This document shows, one piece after another, positions 28,368 to 38,897 of a stretch of 64,000 nt of DNA (the first letter of the stretch is position 1; each line of letters starts with the position of its first letter). The notes beneath the pieces are model-generated. The model made no database searches. It saw only the letters and a program-made list of their open reading frames with translations, and was not told where the DNA came from. The translations under genes and the position numbers were made by a program. Source of the DNA: Flectonema sp. DT1601 (taxonomy: Eukaryota; Euglenozoa; Diplonemea; Diplonemida; Diplonemidae); the NCBI GenBank assembly GCA_964019425.1, contig OZ025842.1, positions 1 to 64,000 on the forward strand, read 5' to 3'.

Positions 28368-30812
28368 CTAGTCGCTCTTCTTCTTCTCTTTTGCCATATT
28401 AGCAGCCTTCCACTGAACGACTGACTGCTGAACAGCCTGCTCAAAAGTCCAGGCAGGCGAGTAGTTTAACAACTTCTTCGCCTTTGAGCTGTCAGTTCCA
28501 AAGTTCATACCTCCAGTGTCAAGACAAGCTGGTGTTAGAATATCAAGTCCCACGTTCAGACCACGTAATGTAATCTTTCCTCTGCTCAAGTAATGAATCG
28601 CCTCAACAACGTAAGCCGTGATCCAAATAATTCTGAACGGTAATCTGATATTTAAGACACCCTGAACTCCCCAGTAATGCTGACAACAGATCGACAACTC
28701 TTCGTACGAACGAGGAGACACAGGTCCAATGTTGAATGCTTGGCCAGCAACCTTTTGGTCTTTTTTCTGCAGACGAGCTTCAGCTTTTAAAAGACCCTGG
28801 ACGACGTCATCAACATACACCCAATCGATAGTTGCAGATGGGAAGATTAACGGATTGAGACGGGCACCGAGAATTCTGTCAGTCATTTGCTTGTCGTTGA
28901 AACCAAATACACCAGAACAAGGTCTGACCGCTACAGTTAACATAGATGGGCAAGACGCTTTGAGGACGAGCTGTTCTGCGATAGCTTTTGTCCAAGAGTA
29001 ATGATTATGTGATTCAGCTCTTGTAACGTACGGACAGGTTTCGTCCATTAGTTTGCCATTCATCTTTCTGGTTAATGCTGGAGTCGCCATCACATTAGAA
29101 GTACTGGTTTGGATTAAAATCTTAACTCCGGCATCCTTGCATTGCTGAATAACATTCTTCGTTCCGGTAATGTTAACGTGTTCTGATATGCCAGCCTGGA
29201 ATGATAACCTTTCCCAGAACTTGATCAATGCGAAAGTTGTAATGACGGTGTCAACTCCCTGGCAGGCTTTCTTTAAGCTTTCTGGTTTCGTAACGTCTCC
29301 TTGAATGTATGTAACACGTGGGTCTCCACTAAATGGGTTTGAAGGTACGACATCGAAAGCAATAATCTTCGTCTCGCCTCTTTCTAACAATCTGTTAATG
29401 AGTCTCATACCTACGAAACCTACTCCAATAATTAAATAAGTATCATCAGTCTTTGGGCAATCTTTAATAGCTTCTTCCCAATTTACATCTTTATAACTTT
29501 CAGGGTTTTCATGTGGAAGATTCATTTTATCACGTGCCTGAAGTGGTGCTGGTTGCAGTAGAATCGCGAGGACAATAAATCCAAGCCCACCACCCAACCA
29601 GGCAGCCGGAATCGCAACGAAGACCAGGAGAGCAGCAATCGCTGTAATTGAGAGACTGGGTGTAGTTCCCAAGTGATCTCCTTCAAGACTGACTCGCTTA
29701 AAAGTCTTCGTGTTGGTGGCAGAGCCTTCCCAAGATTGTTCAAACAGAACTCCGAAAGCAAACCACGAGACATAACTCGTCAACACTAGCGAGTGAACCG
29801 TCGACCAGCTTTCATTGGAAGCCTCGGAAACCGCTTGCTTACCAGCAAATATTTCCGCAAATGCCACAACGTGTTCAACCCTTGCCTCGAGGGCAAACTT
29901 AACCCACTGAAAGAAAATAATAACAAACACCGCAACCAGTGACAGCAATACCGACACGTTACGAGGATAACGGTTTTCAACTGATCGATCACGTGAACAT
30001 GGAAGAGCAAATACCAACCTATTTAATAAACTGCAGGTAACAATACCTAAAGTCAGTGTAAGGGTATGAGTCAATGAGGCGAGTTTCGAGAATGAATCTG
30101 GGTCAGGAATCTCCGTAACAACATCAGCTTCAATTGCAGACGCTAAGTATGAAAACCTTCCCGTGTAGTTCCAGAGTGGAGCGCACGCAAATCGGAAGAA
30201 GCAAAGACTCATCACATAGAAAGTAGCAACACGAGGAATGTAACGAGAGACGATAGCCGGAGCCATACCTTCGTCACGAGAATCCAAAGAAGCAACACCC
30301 ATCGGAATAGAGACCCAAAGTGTCATTGAGAGAGCAGACAGCATACCAAAATAGTGAGAAGAGTATTCCGCGTTAATTGGAAAGTTTAAGGCGCGTGCAA
30401 TAAGTCTAACACCACCAGCTTCATTAATAAAACAGTGAGTCATGTAGAAGTAGAGACACAACATGAATGTCAATGCGAGTGCCATTCCACACAAGAATCC
30501 AACTAAAACACTTTTGTGTCTCTTCAATGAATTTCCTACAACAACTCCTGTAACTGCCAGCCCAGTGTGTAAACCACTCGCTGCTAAGATTGCAGGCCAC
30601 TGCTCATCAGCTGACATGGTTATCGCTGGAACCAACCCAGCGTTTGTCAGGTAGTCAGAAACACCCAAATACTTGTAGTCTAAAATATCTCTCCACACCC
30701 CAAGTACACCATCTTTGAACCAAGTCACAGCAATGTAGTAACAGATCATAAGCTGCAATACCATTTGCCACTGACTCCATATACTGTGGCCTTCAGCCTC
30801 CTTGTCGTACAT
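28368..30812 (-). CDS. Polytopic membrane domain fused to 3-beta-HSD/sterol-4-carboxylate-dehydrogenase-type SDR
   Basis: The protein has 814 residues. The first 425 or so carry about nine hydrophobic segments (for example near 16-33, 72-93, 101-123, 152-173, 196-218, 285-308 and 390-425). From about residue 454 comes an extended short-chain dehydrogenase with the nucleotide-binding motif GVGFVG, the acidic dinucleotide clue IAFDVVPS, and the catalytic YSWTK (Tyr-x-x-x-Lys) near 603. The C-terminal hydrophobic segment LPFRIIWITAYVVEAIHYL is typical of the 3Beta_HSD family. Relatives (NSDHL/ERG26, 3-beta-HSD) oxidise sterol 3-hydroxyls on the ER. Standard members are 350-400 residues without the large membrane domain, so this is an unusual fusion. 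The dehydrogenase call is firm; the sterol substrate is inferred. Confidence 0.85.
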   Translation of the reverse strand: MYDKEAEGHSIWSQWQMVLQLMICYYIAVTWFKDGVLGVWRDILDYKYLGVSDYLTNAGLVPAITMSADEQWPAILAASGLHTGLAVTGVVVGNSLKRHKSVLVGFLCGMALALTFMLCLYFYMTHCFINEAGGVRLIARALNFPINAEYSSHYFGMLSALSMTLWVSIPMGVASLDSRDEGMAPAIVSRYIPRVATFYVMSLCFFRFACAPLWNYTGRFSYLASAIEADVVTEIPDPDSFSKLASLTHTLTLTLGIVTCSLLNRLVFALPCSRDRSVENRYPRNVSVLLSLVAVFVIIFFQWVKFALEARVEHVVAFAEIFAGKQAVSEASNESWSTVHSLVLTSYVSWFAFGVLFEQSWEGSATNTKTFKRVSLEGDHLGTTPSLSITAIAALLVFVAIPAAWLGGGLGFIVLAILLQPAPLQARDKMNLPHENPESYKDVNWEEAIKDCPKTDDTYLIIGVGFVGMRLINRLLERGETKIIAFDVVPSNPFSGDPRVTYIQGDVTKPESLKKACQGVDTVITTFALIKFWERLSFQAGISEHVNITGTKNVIQQCKDAGVKILIQTSTSNVMATPALTRKMNGKLMDETCPYVTRAESHNHYSWTKAIAEQLVLKASCPSMLTVAVRPCSGVFGFNDKQMTDRILGARLNPLIFPSATIDWVYVDDVVQGLLKAEARLQKKDQKVAGQAFNIGPVSPRSYEELSICCQHYWGVQGVLNIRLPFRIIWITAYVVEAIHYLSRGKITLRGLNVGLDILTPACLDTGGMNFGTDSSKAKKLLNYSPAWTFEQAVQQSVVQWKAANMAKEKKKSD

Positions 30813-31386
30813 TTCGAATTTACTTTTTATTTATTATTTGTCTGAATGGATGAATAAATAACTAAATGAACTCAACACGGAGACAACTCAGTCGGTTGAT
30901 CGCTGAGAGTTCACAAAATTAGTTCAATCGAATGTTTTAAGAAACGAAAGAAAAGTTAATAAAAGTTCCGCATCTCCGTCACGAGGGACGGAATGTACTT
31001 CTACTCCATTAGAACACTGGAACGGGCAAGTTATTAGACAGCAAACTCGATAGATGTTTGCTTCCTTATTCAGAAGCACAAATAATGTTTTGACTTCGAG
31101 TAGATTCCCGTTCTCCCCTCGTTAGACGGAATGAGCCGGAACAAGTACTCAAACTGGAACAGCAATGAAATAATAATAACAAAGAGCAACTTTATTGCCA
31201 AATAATAAAAATAATCTTAAATCTATAAAAGGGGTTTTTTTTTTTTTTTTTTTTTTGGAAAATGGATTTGTGTTTTCATCGACCATTTAATTGGACTGAA
31301 GTCCGCAGACAGAGCGTCTCGCAATGGCTGGCGTAACATTTCTATTTATTTAGGGGCTGCTGACAGACTTTATCCTGGAAGTCGAC
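30813..31386. other. Intergenic, no gene seen
   Basis: This AT-rich spacer has a poly-T run at about 31235-31256. It should contain the 5' UTR of the dehydrogenase fusion gene and the 3' UTR of the kinesin gene. Nothing else is recognised. Confidence 0.5.
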
Positions 31387-32850
31387 TTACAATCTAAAAG
31401 TCGGTTTAAATGATCTTCCTAACACTTCTTCCTGTCTCAACTGTTCTTTCAATGAAGCGAGTTTGTCTCTCATTTCATTAATCGATTGAATGTTCTTAAA
31501 CAGACAGGTGTCAATGTCAGAGACAAAATTGTCGAGGTCACGAACACCTCCCTGATCAAGAGCTTGAATCGCTTCTGTTTCTTTAAGCATTATTTTAACT
31601 CGAGTATCTAACATACGACGGTAGTGGACGAGGAGGTCTTCTTGCGCATCAGAGAGTGCCGATGCGATGTGAGAATAACACTTTTCAACTTCAACTGCGA
31701 CATCATCATCGTCTTCACCATCTTCTTCAGTTATTTGAGGTCTCAGTCTTCTTACAATTTGCATCGCCTCCTCATCAACGTTACCTACAACTGCAGCACC
31801 GCTAGTTCTTTCATCTCTACCTTTTACTGCAGGCCCTCTCCTGCCAGCTGTTGGTCGTCGTTGCTTTGCCTTTCCATCTGACTTTAGTTCCTTAACTCTA
31901 TCTGTGTATCTCAGAGTGTTTAATGTGTGCTCACAGTTTGTTGAAGACGGTGACACGTTAGCGATCATCGTCGTTTTGCTATTTCCGAGAAACGAATCTC
32001 TGAGAACTTCCGTAAGTATGGAACCTCTAAAGGGAATGTGGTTCTTCCCCATTCCAAGGGCGCGGATGCATTCCTTGAGAGCGAGTAGAGATTTGTTAAT
32101 TTCCGCACCTTCAACTCGAGTCTGCCTGTCGCAGTTCATTGTATCAGAGCCGCGCTCATTACCAGCCAAGTCGATGAATGAAAGAATACCACACTTCCGA
32201 CCTCCCTGTTTTAATTCAACTCTTAAGATAGCGTGACTTCTACTGCTGTCAGCATTCATTCCGGTTACTCCAGCAGATCGCTGTGCATTCCCCGTGTTCA
32301 TTAACTGCATAAGGGCGTTAACTGATGTCACGCTGTGTTCAGTTAGTCCACAAATATTAATACTTTTATCAGCGTCTTCTCGTGCGACCAGCTTAGCCCG
32401 TTCGTTTAGCAGATCGAATATCTTTCTGCCGTAGATCTCATAAAATGAAATATAAACATCTCTATCTCTGAGTTGTCTAAATATCTCCTCTGCTGCAAGA
32501 AGGTACATTCCCTTGTCTTCTTTTCGACCTATCATCGTGTGAGTCTTTCCACTTCCTGTTTGACCGTACGCGAAGCAAGTCGCTGTCCCCCCTTTAAGAA
32601 AAGTTTCTAACAGCGGTCTACATGCTTCTTTGAAGACTGTTTGGTTATCTTCAGTGTCGCTGAAGACGCGATCAAAAGCAAAATTGTGCTTCTCGGTATA
32701 CTTAGTGAGATCGTATCGCACTTTAGGCTCGTTGATATAAATGTGCTGCGGAGACGTATCGATGACGTCGTTGCCTCCCTTGTCTCGTTCAAATCGCATT
32801 AGCGGCCGCTTGCGGATGGCGACAAATATTTTACCGCAACCCGCAGACAT
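31387..32850 (-). CDS. Kinesin-13 family motor protein
   Basis: I choose the Met at 32850 (MSAGCGKIFVAIRKRPL), giving 487 residues. The frame is open 72 nt further, but those extra residues look untranslated. The motor domain is complete: P-loop GQTGSGKT near residue 95, switch I NADSSRSHA near 197, switch II DLAGNERG near 225. The loop-2 region EPKVRYDLTKY matches the kinesin-13 signature around KVD-LTKY, with two residues inserted in the KVD finger. Kinesin-13 motors depolymerise microtubule ends in spindles and flagella. The long N-terminal extension of KIF2/MCAK is absent, so the motor is near the N-terminus. The tail from about 330 is basic, then has an acidic run (EEDGEDDDD), then ends in a helical segment that may dimerise. 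Confidence 0.92.
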   Translation of the reverse strand: MSAGCGKIFVAIRKRPLMRFERDKGGNDVIDTSPQHIYINEPKVRYDLTKYTEKHNFAFDRVFSDTEDNQTVFKEACRPLLETFLKGGTATCFAYGQTGSGKTHTMIGRKEDKGMYLLAAEEIFRQLRDRDVYISFYEIYGRKIFDLLNERAKLVAREDADKSINICGLTEHSVTSVNALMQLMNTGNAQRSAGVTGMNADSSRSHAILRVELKQGGRKCGILSFIDLAGNERGSDTMNCDRQTRVEGAEINKSLLALKECIRALGMGKNHIPFRGSILTEVLRDSFLGNSKTTMIANVSPSSTNCEHTLNTLRYTDRVKELKSDGKAKQRRPTAGRRGPAVKGRDERTSGAAVVGNVDEEAMQIVRRLRPQITEEDGEDDDDVAVEVEKCYSHIASALSDAQEDLLVHYRRMLDTRVKIMLKETEAIQALDQGGVRDLDNFVSDIDTCLFKNIQSINEMRDKLASLKEQLRQEEVLGRSFKPTFRL

Positions 32851-35274
32851 TATTTGAAATGTGGAGAAAAGATAGGAAGATCTGTTGAAAAAAAAATTCC
32901 AAAAATAATTACCACCGACCATTACGATATTTCAGTCAGGTAACTCTACAGCACTCCTTCGTTAGAACATTTGAAGATGATTATAATAGAAATAGCAATC
33001 ACATAACTGTCTTATGAGGTGACCGAATCCATAATGAGGGATTCACTGAACAATCACTGGGGGGGAGGGGAGGGTGGTGGTGGGTATGACTTGTTATTAT
33101 TTCTTTATTTTAAGACGTGCGAATTCGGTTTTCTTCTTTTCTTTAAAAAAAAAAAAAAACTTCTCATTCAAGGACACAGAGCGAGAACTTGCGTCTACTG
33201 ACATACAACTCGCACTAACAAGAACTTATGTGTCAACGCAGAACACGATATCGGATTCCCTCCCTCATCTCGTGTAGCTTCTCTTTGTTTGATTGGCCCT
33301 ACAGTTTCTTCTTCCGAAGTAAGAAAGTGAAAAGCACTATCGATTCATTGAATGAGTCTATAATGCTGTTCTCCCTCCCTACTGATGACTACTGAATATT
33401 AATCAGAAAGTCATCAACTGACAAAAGGAAACTCTTTTGATCAGCCCTGGAAAAATCGCACTGGGCGCAAACTATAAATATGACAGTGGACTGCTGGAAT
33501 GCAGCCACTTGAACGAAAACCTCGAAAGCAGGGGTAACGGGACGAGGGGAAGGGGATGGGAGAAAAAAAAAAGTCGACTTTATTGCTCGTTTGACTTCTT
33601 TGTTATCTTCGTTTTCATAAGCAAAGCAGCTCACACTACTAAACCATTCATCACTTGTTACACACAACTTGTATCAAAATCAACTATTGCTATCCACACA
33701 CAGTAGACGCAATTACGTCGCTACTTTCCAAGAATGGGGGAAACAAGAAGGCGATTCATCAAAAAAAAAAAAAAAAAAAAAAAACAGAGAGCTGCTTACA
33801 ATACAGTCCCCAGAGACTCCACTGTTTGTCTAAAGGAGGCTTCTGCCTGACAATAAACAGTTCACCATGGCTGGTTTCGCTGGTGTGTTTTTATCCTTAA
33901 CCGACAGCTTTCATCCGCCTCAGCAAGATTCTCGTGGGATCAGAGAAGGCACAAAATGAACTGAAGATTAAGAAATATGAAGAAACAAAAAGAATACTTT
34001 TTTAAAAAAAGGTACCTAATAGGAAAAGTAAAAAAAAAAGAAAAAAAAATTATATTTTATCGGAACCTTCGAAAAAGAAAAGAAAACAGGACACTGCGAC
34101 AGGCACCGAGAACTCGAGCGTGCGATGAAACAACTGAATTGAAGTCCGAACTGATATAAACATCAAACGTGCGTTGAGAGTTGAGATCTCAACTACGAAG
34201 AACGGATCGATTGTCAGAGTTAAGCACAAAAAGAGAAAAAGTAATTTCCATCGAGCGCTCAGCTGATTTCTCAGAATGAAGGATATAATGAATTGGCCAG
34301 TCAAGCTTAATATTAAGTTATCGCTACTTCTGACGGGGTCATTCCTTCAAAATAAATAATAAATATTACCTCCCCCCCTCCCCCCTCCAATGGTTCAAAA
34401 ACGGTGTTTCCAGGCAACTATCTCTTTACAGAACACGTTGCTGAACAGTAGCTGACCAAATTGAGAAGGGTCAGATATTCACTCCTATTTCAATCAACAA
34501 CACGCTCAGTGCCGAAAAGGATAACCCAATCGAGAAGACTCGGTATGGATCTACAGAACTAAAAAACTCATTCGGTCAAAGCGATTGATTAGAGTTGTGA
34601 TTAGTTTTCCTTTTTGAGGGATGTCAGGATATTTAGAGATTGATCCGCACCATTAAATACGTAACGCCCTTACCCTCTTAGGACGGTGACCTAGTCAGAC
34701 CTCACGTTAGTTATGTTCGTTCATTCCACACGACTACGGCTGTAACGTTTTATTTTATATTTATAAATTCATTCTTTTAAAGAAACATAAGATCTGGTTA
34801 TTACTAAAAGTGGTTCTCAACTGCAACAGGGTGTGAGTTTTTCACTGCCAAAATAATTATTTAAAATCGTCTGCAGCAATAAAAGTAAACAACTCTCATC
34901 GAAACATCTGATTAGTTCATTTTGAATGAGTCGATAACTTCCTCGCTGTTCTTTCTTTCAAAGTTTAGTATCGTAGTTCACCCACCCCATCCTAGTCGTT
35001 TCGAGATCGTCCTTTCTTACTCAGATGTTGACGAAGCAGTACTAGGGAATAAGAAAAAAAGAAACCAACAAACTAACAAAAAATAAAGGAGGAGAAACAT
35101 GCGGGAAAGAAATCTCTTCTCGCACAACACACCCCCAAACATGCAGTAGGTGATACCAATTAATCTATTATAGTTTATTCGTCGAGGTCTTCTTCTAAGT
35201 CTGTTGTTTGGGAGGTTATTTTTTCACAGAGCGGCTACCGAGTGTATGCCGACTACAGCTCCACTAAAAGAACA
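32851..35274. other. Intergenic, no gene seen
   Basis: This spacer of about 2.4 kb contains a G-rich run at 33058-33083, poly-A runs at 33145-33159 and 33761-33784, and a C-rich stretch at 34372-34388. ORFs here are short and low-complexity. It should include the kinesin 5' UTR and the 3' UTR of the kinase gene. I see no conserved protein or RNA. Confidence 0.5.
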
Positions 35275-36999
35275 TTAAAACATACCGCTCTCATTCCAAT
35301 CCTCTCTCGTTACTTTAGTTGCTGCACTCTCGCGCTTCTCAGAGCTAACAACACGTCTACGAGGATCTCTGGCCAAGTCGTAGAGAGTTACCTAATTTAT
35401 TAAAATATGAAATTGTTATAACAATTCACTAAATACAAAATGTTAGAAGTAAACACTTTTGGAGTATCTCAGATGGAAATAAATAACATCACAAACCTCA
35501 TAGGAATTACCTTGAATGATTTGAAACTGATCTTTTGAATCACTCATAAACTTCTTAAAGGTGTCAGCTCCTATCATATCACCTCTGGCATCTGGTCCGA
35601 CAGACACCTTCTCGTCTTCCCACATAAGTCCAACTTCAACAGTCTCGACAGGTTGTCCTTTCACAATTCTGATGTCACGTAGAAGCTCATGTTTCATAAC
35701 TTGAGTGACAGACATTCTAGTGGTTGGATCTCTGTCGAGAAGCTTTCCAATGAAGTCATTGAGTAAGTGACACTCGTGATTTATTGGAATTTCTGTTGTC
35801 TTAACCGACTGTCCTAAGTCAAGGATGTTTCCACCAGTAAATGGAGGCAAAGAACCAAAAGACATAGCGTACAATGTTACTCCGAAGGACCACATGTCAG
35901 TTGCAGGACCTTCAACTCCCTTATCACTGTTCTCATCATCAAATTGTTCCGGAGGCATGAAGTACGGAGAACCTGCGAATCCCTTCACTAAAATAGTTCC
36001 GTCGTCGCAAGTGGAACCGAAAGATGAAACCCCAAAGTCAGCAAGTTTAACATTATCATTTCCATCGAGTAGAATGTTGTCAGGTTTGATATCTCTGTGA
36101 ACAACTCCTTTGCTGTGTAGATATTGAAGTCCCTGTGAAATACCAACTATGTAACGTTTGAGCTTTCCGAGGGGAATAGGAGTGGCAGGGTAGTTGCTTG
36201 GGAAGATTTGACCTCCCGCCAAGTAATCAGTAATTATCATTAACTCTTCCTCGTTCTCCATGGTACCGATGATCTGGAGGATGTTTGGGTGGCTGAGTCT
36301 CTTCATAATTTCGATCTCTTCGCGGATCTTTTTAATTCCTTCTTCACGCAAATTTGGGTTCCCGGAAGCAAACTTCTTCGCGATGTTTATCTTCGACAAG
36401 AACTTAATAGCGTAAGCCTGATTACTAATAGTGTGGAAGGCGTGACGAACCTTTCCGTAAGCACCCTGTCCAATGTTACCGAGAATACGATAGTTGTTGA
36501 GAGCAAAGAAACCTTCATCGTCTTTTCCCTTCACAAGGTCTTCGTCTTCATCGATACGAACGACATATCTCTCATCCCTTGGAATACCAACGCAGTCGTT
36601 GCACTTAAATCCAGACTTTCTCGTCTGTCCAGCCCGGTCGTCTTTTCCACATACAACACAATGTCTTGCACTGATGTAAATCTTCTTCTTTCCAGCAATC
36701 ATTTCACTCTCAGTAGGTGGTACGTGTGTTTCTGAAGTCACTTTGGCGTCTTTCGATATATCACCAAATAACTTCCTGCACTCGTCGTCTGTTTTCGGTT
36801 GCTGCTTAATTACTTCGGATACCAACTTCTCTGCTGCTGGCGGCATCTTGAGCTGCAATAACCGCAGTGCGATAAATACTAACGGGTCTTCTGGTCTTTC
36901 TTTTAGTGCTTCCCCTACGAGGTTCTCAAGAGCTATGTGGAGATCATGTTTGCGGATGTAAGCCCGCTCAGGTTCGGTGTGCCCCGCTTCTTGCGACAT
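35275..36999 (-). CDS. Protein kinase with DPY-30/RIIa-like N-terminus and zinc motif; one probable intron
   Basis: Exon 1 runs 36999-35497 and exon 2 runs 35391-35275. An N-terminal helical segment (about 12-45, with ERPEDPLVFIALRLLQ) resembles the RIIa/DPY-30 dimerisation-docking fold used for anchoring in flagella and signalling complexes. A CxxC...CxxC motif (about 113-137) may bind zinc. The kinase domain has the glycine loop GQGAYGKV near 174, VAIK-type Lys near 195, HRDIKPDN near 301, DFG near 320 and PPE near 346, so it should be active. The overall pattern is closest to the CaMKK/LKB1-related group of Ser/Thr kinases. Exon 1 read on without splicing would end in an AT-rich tail; splicing gives a charged 38-residue end beginning VTLYDLARDP. 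Confidence 0.85.
35392..35496 (-). other. Probable 105-nt spliceosomal intron in the kinase gene
   Basis: The donor is GAG|GTTTGT at 35496 and the acceptor is AAATTAG|GTAAC at 35392. A branch-point-like CTAAC sits in TTCTAAC about mid-intron. Both sites are in phase 0, so the reading frame continues for 38 more codons to a TAA at 35275. The unspliced frame instead runs into hydrophobic AT-rich residues. A second possible donor (CAAG|GTAATT, a few bases earlier) would give a shorter end. Confidence 0.6.
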
Positions 37000-38093
37000 T
37001 GTTATCTGTTGAGTAAGTATTAATTAATAATAACAAGACCGAGAAGACTATATCTGAGGGTCTGAAACGTTCATTTGTTCACAAACAGTTTGTCACCTGC
37101 AGAAGAAAGTAAAGTGAGAATAACCAACTTAGTAGAATGTTATGTCTTAGGTAATCTAATAAATGTAATAAAGGATTTCGGGAATAGGAAATAACAAACC
37201 TTCTGACGGAATAATTTAAAGAGAGGAGTTAGGATGACTTACGAGAACAACAAAACTCTCACTCACAAGTGTCACGAAAGAGACGCACCAGGTAGCAAAG
37301 GATGCCTTCCCGCAACTAGTCACGCAAAAGAGGAATTTGCGAGGGGGAAAGTGACGGGGGTGCTGAAAAGAAATTAAAGCCACAGCAACTAGAATGGGGA
37401 CGAAAAGATTTGTCTCTCATTATAGTATTTTAGCTTTTCTTAAAATAGAATCATTATTAAAGAATTAAATGAGATAAACCGCTACGAAAGTTTTTTATTT
37501 TTTTTTTTTTTTATTTTTTTTAGTTCTAGGCGGAAGCAAGAAACATTCACAGATCCGCATGACGGAGAACTTTAATAAAAAGAACAGCAGCGGTAGCACC
37601 AAATTACTATGCGGGTGGGATGAAATCATCAGCAGAAATAAATGGAGTCCATCGCCTCAACATTTCAAGTGCTAATCACCTACCTGCTTGAGTTGAGTAA
37701 AAGCAGCCCAGCGAGGTATTGAGTAAGGGATCCGCAATTGCGGGTGTATCAAAAGAATAGAAAACAAAACGAAGAAAAGGATTAAGTTCATGCAGTCCAC
37801 TCACCGCGTGTTACAAAATATATTCCGCAGCACGCTTATCGCAGACGAAATATTGTACAGCCGTCTGTTGCCAAGACAGGAATAAAAGGATCAAAGGTGC
37901 GATACTATATAAGAAACTGAAACTGATGAGAGGTTTTCGACTACAATCATCGACTACTGAAAGAGAGAACCGAGGGGGGCATTCAAAAGTGTCTGCTGCT
38001 CAGTTTCTCCTTTGGAGAAGTTCGTCTTGTGGCTGTTTGGTGATTTATTTATGACTGCTAAAAAACATGTTTCGGAACTCAATTAACTTCAGT
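37000..38093. other. Intergenic, no gene seen
   Basis: This AT-rich spacer has a poly-T run at 37492-37521 and a short A-run next to the retropepsin gene end. The sequence CTCAACAG just upstream of the kinase ATG (about 37006-37013, minus strand) could be a splice acceptor. Nothing else is recognised. Confidence 0.45.
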
Positions 38094-38897
38094 TCAAAAA
38101 AAAAAAAAAAGAAACTTAAACACACCCGAAGAACGTGGAACAGAGTTGCGTTTCATTGTCGAGGAGGTTTGATGTGATCCCCCGGCAGTCTTTCGACGGC
38201 GGATTAGTTTGCGGCTTCGAGATGCCTCACTGTAGTACCAAGAAGGCTTTGTGAGTCCTAACCAGTCAACACCGAGAATGCAGTGACGAATTGCATTAGG
38301 TGGACGTACAGTACACCAAACATTAGAAACAGTATTTCCAACTTGAATGCAGCAATGCACTACAAGTCGTTTCGACACGTTTCCGTCTCCGGTGGTAACA
38401 TTTGTAGTACCACGTGGTTTTAATTTCAAAATATCGAGAGCGACGTCCGTTGTAATCGCTGATCTCGATGCTCCAGTGTCAATTAAAACTTTTCTTTTTG
38501 AATACCCGCCGCCCTCTCTTCCAACTCGTCGTAAAGTTGCCATCACCGTTGGTCTCTTTGTATGTCCATTCTTACTCGCAATCTTCATAGACACCTCCCC
38601 AGGTGTCCCTGAGATTAGTTTCGCTGGGGGAACTTCGGTCTTCTTTTTCTTCTTCTTCTTTTTCTTTTTCCGCTTCTTTGAATCTACCACTGCTGTAACT
38701 ACCACCTTTTCTGGTGACTCTAAGCCAGGAAATGTCTCTGCTGGATCGCTAGCGGCGCTGCCCTCAGTCGCACTTGAGGACGAGCTGCTCGACGAACAGC
38801 TGCTGTACTCGCTAATTAATATCGCGTTTTCACTCTCTCCTCTGCTGTCATATATTTGATCCAACACGCAATCGATCCCAAGACACGAGACACTCAT
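38094..38897 (-). CDS. Retropepsin-fold aspartic protease-like protein
   Basis: The ORF has 267 residues. The N-terminal part is low-complexity, with a run of Ser (about 36-42) and a run of about ten Lys near 80-90 encoded by an A-rich tract. The single protease-like domain has the active-site motif VLIDTGASRSAIT near residue 133 and the closing ILGVDWLG near 203, both typical of retropepsins. No gag, RT or integrase lies nearby, so this may be a domesticated host gene or a lone fossil of a retroelement protease. The last residues (FKFLFFF) are read from a poly-T run, so the true end may be spliced or earlier. Retropepsins of this kind work as dimers, since one copy supplies one catalytic Asp. 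Confidence 0.65.
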   Translation of the reverse strand: MSVSCLGIDCVLDQIYDSRGESENAILISEYSSCSSSSSSSSATEGSAASDPAETFPGLESPEKVVVTAVVDSKKRKKKKKKKKKKTEVPPAKLISGTPGEVSMKIASKNGHTKRPTVMATLRRVGREGGGYSKRKVLIDTGASRSAITTDVALDILKLKPRGTTNVTTGDGNVSKRLVVHCCIQVGNTVSNVWCTVRPPNAIRHCILGVDWLGLTKPSWYYSEASRSRKLIRRRKTAGGSHQTSSTMKRNSVPRSSGVFKFLFFFF

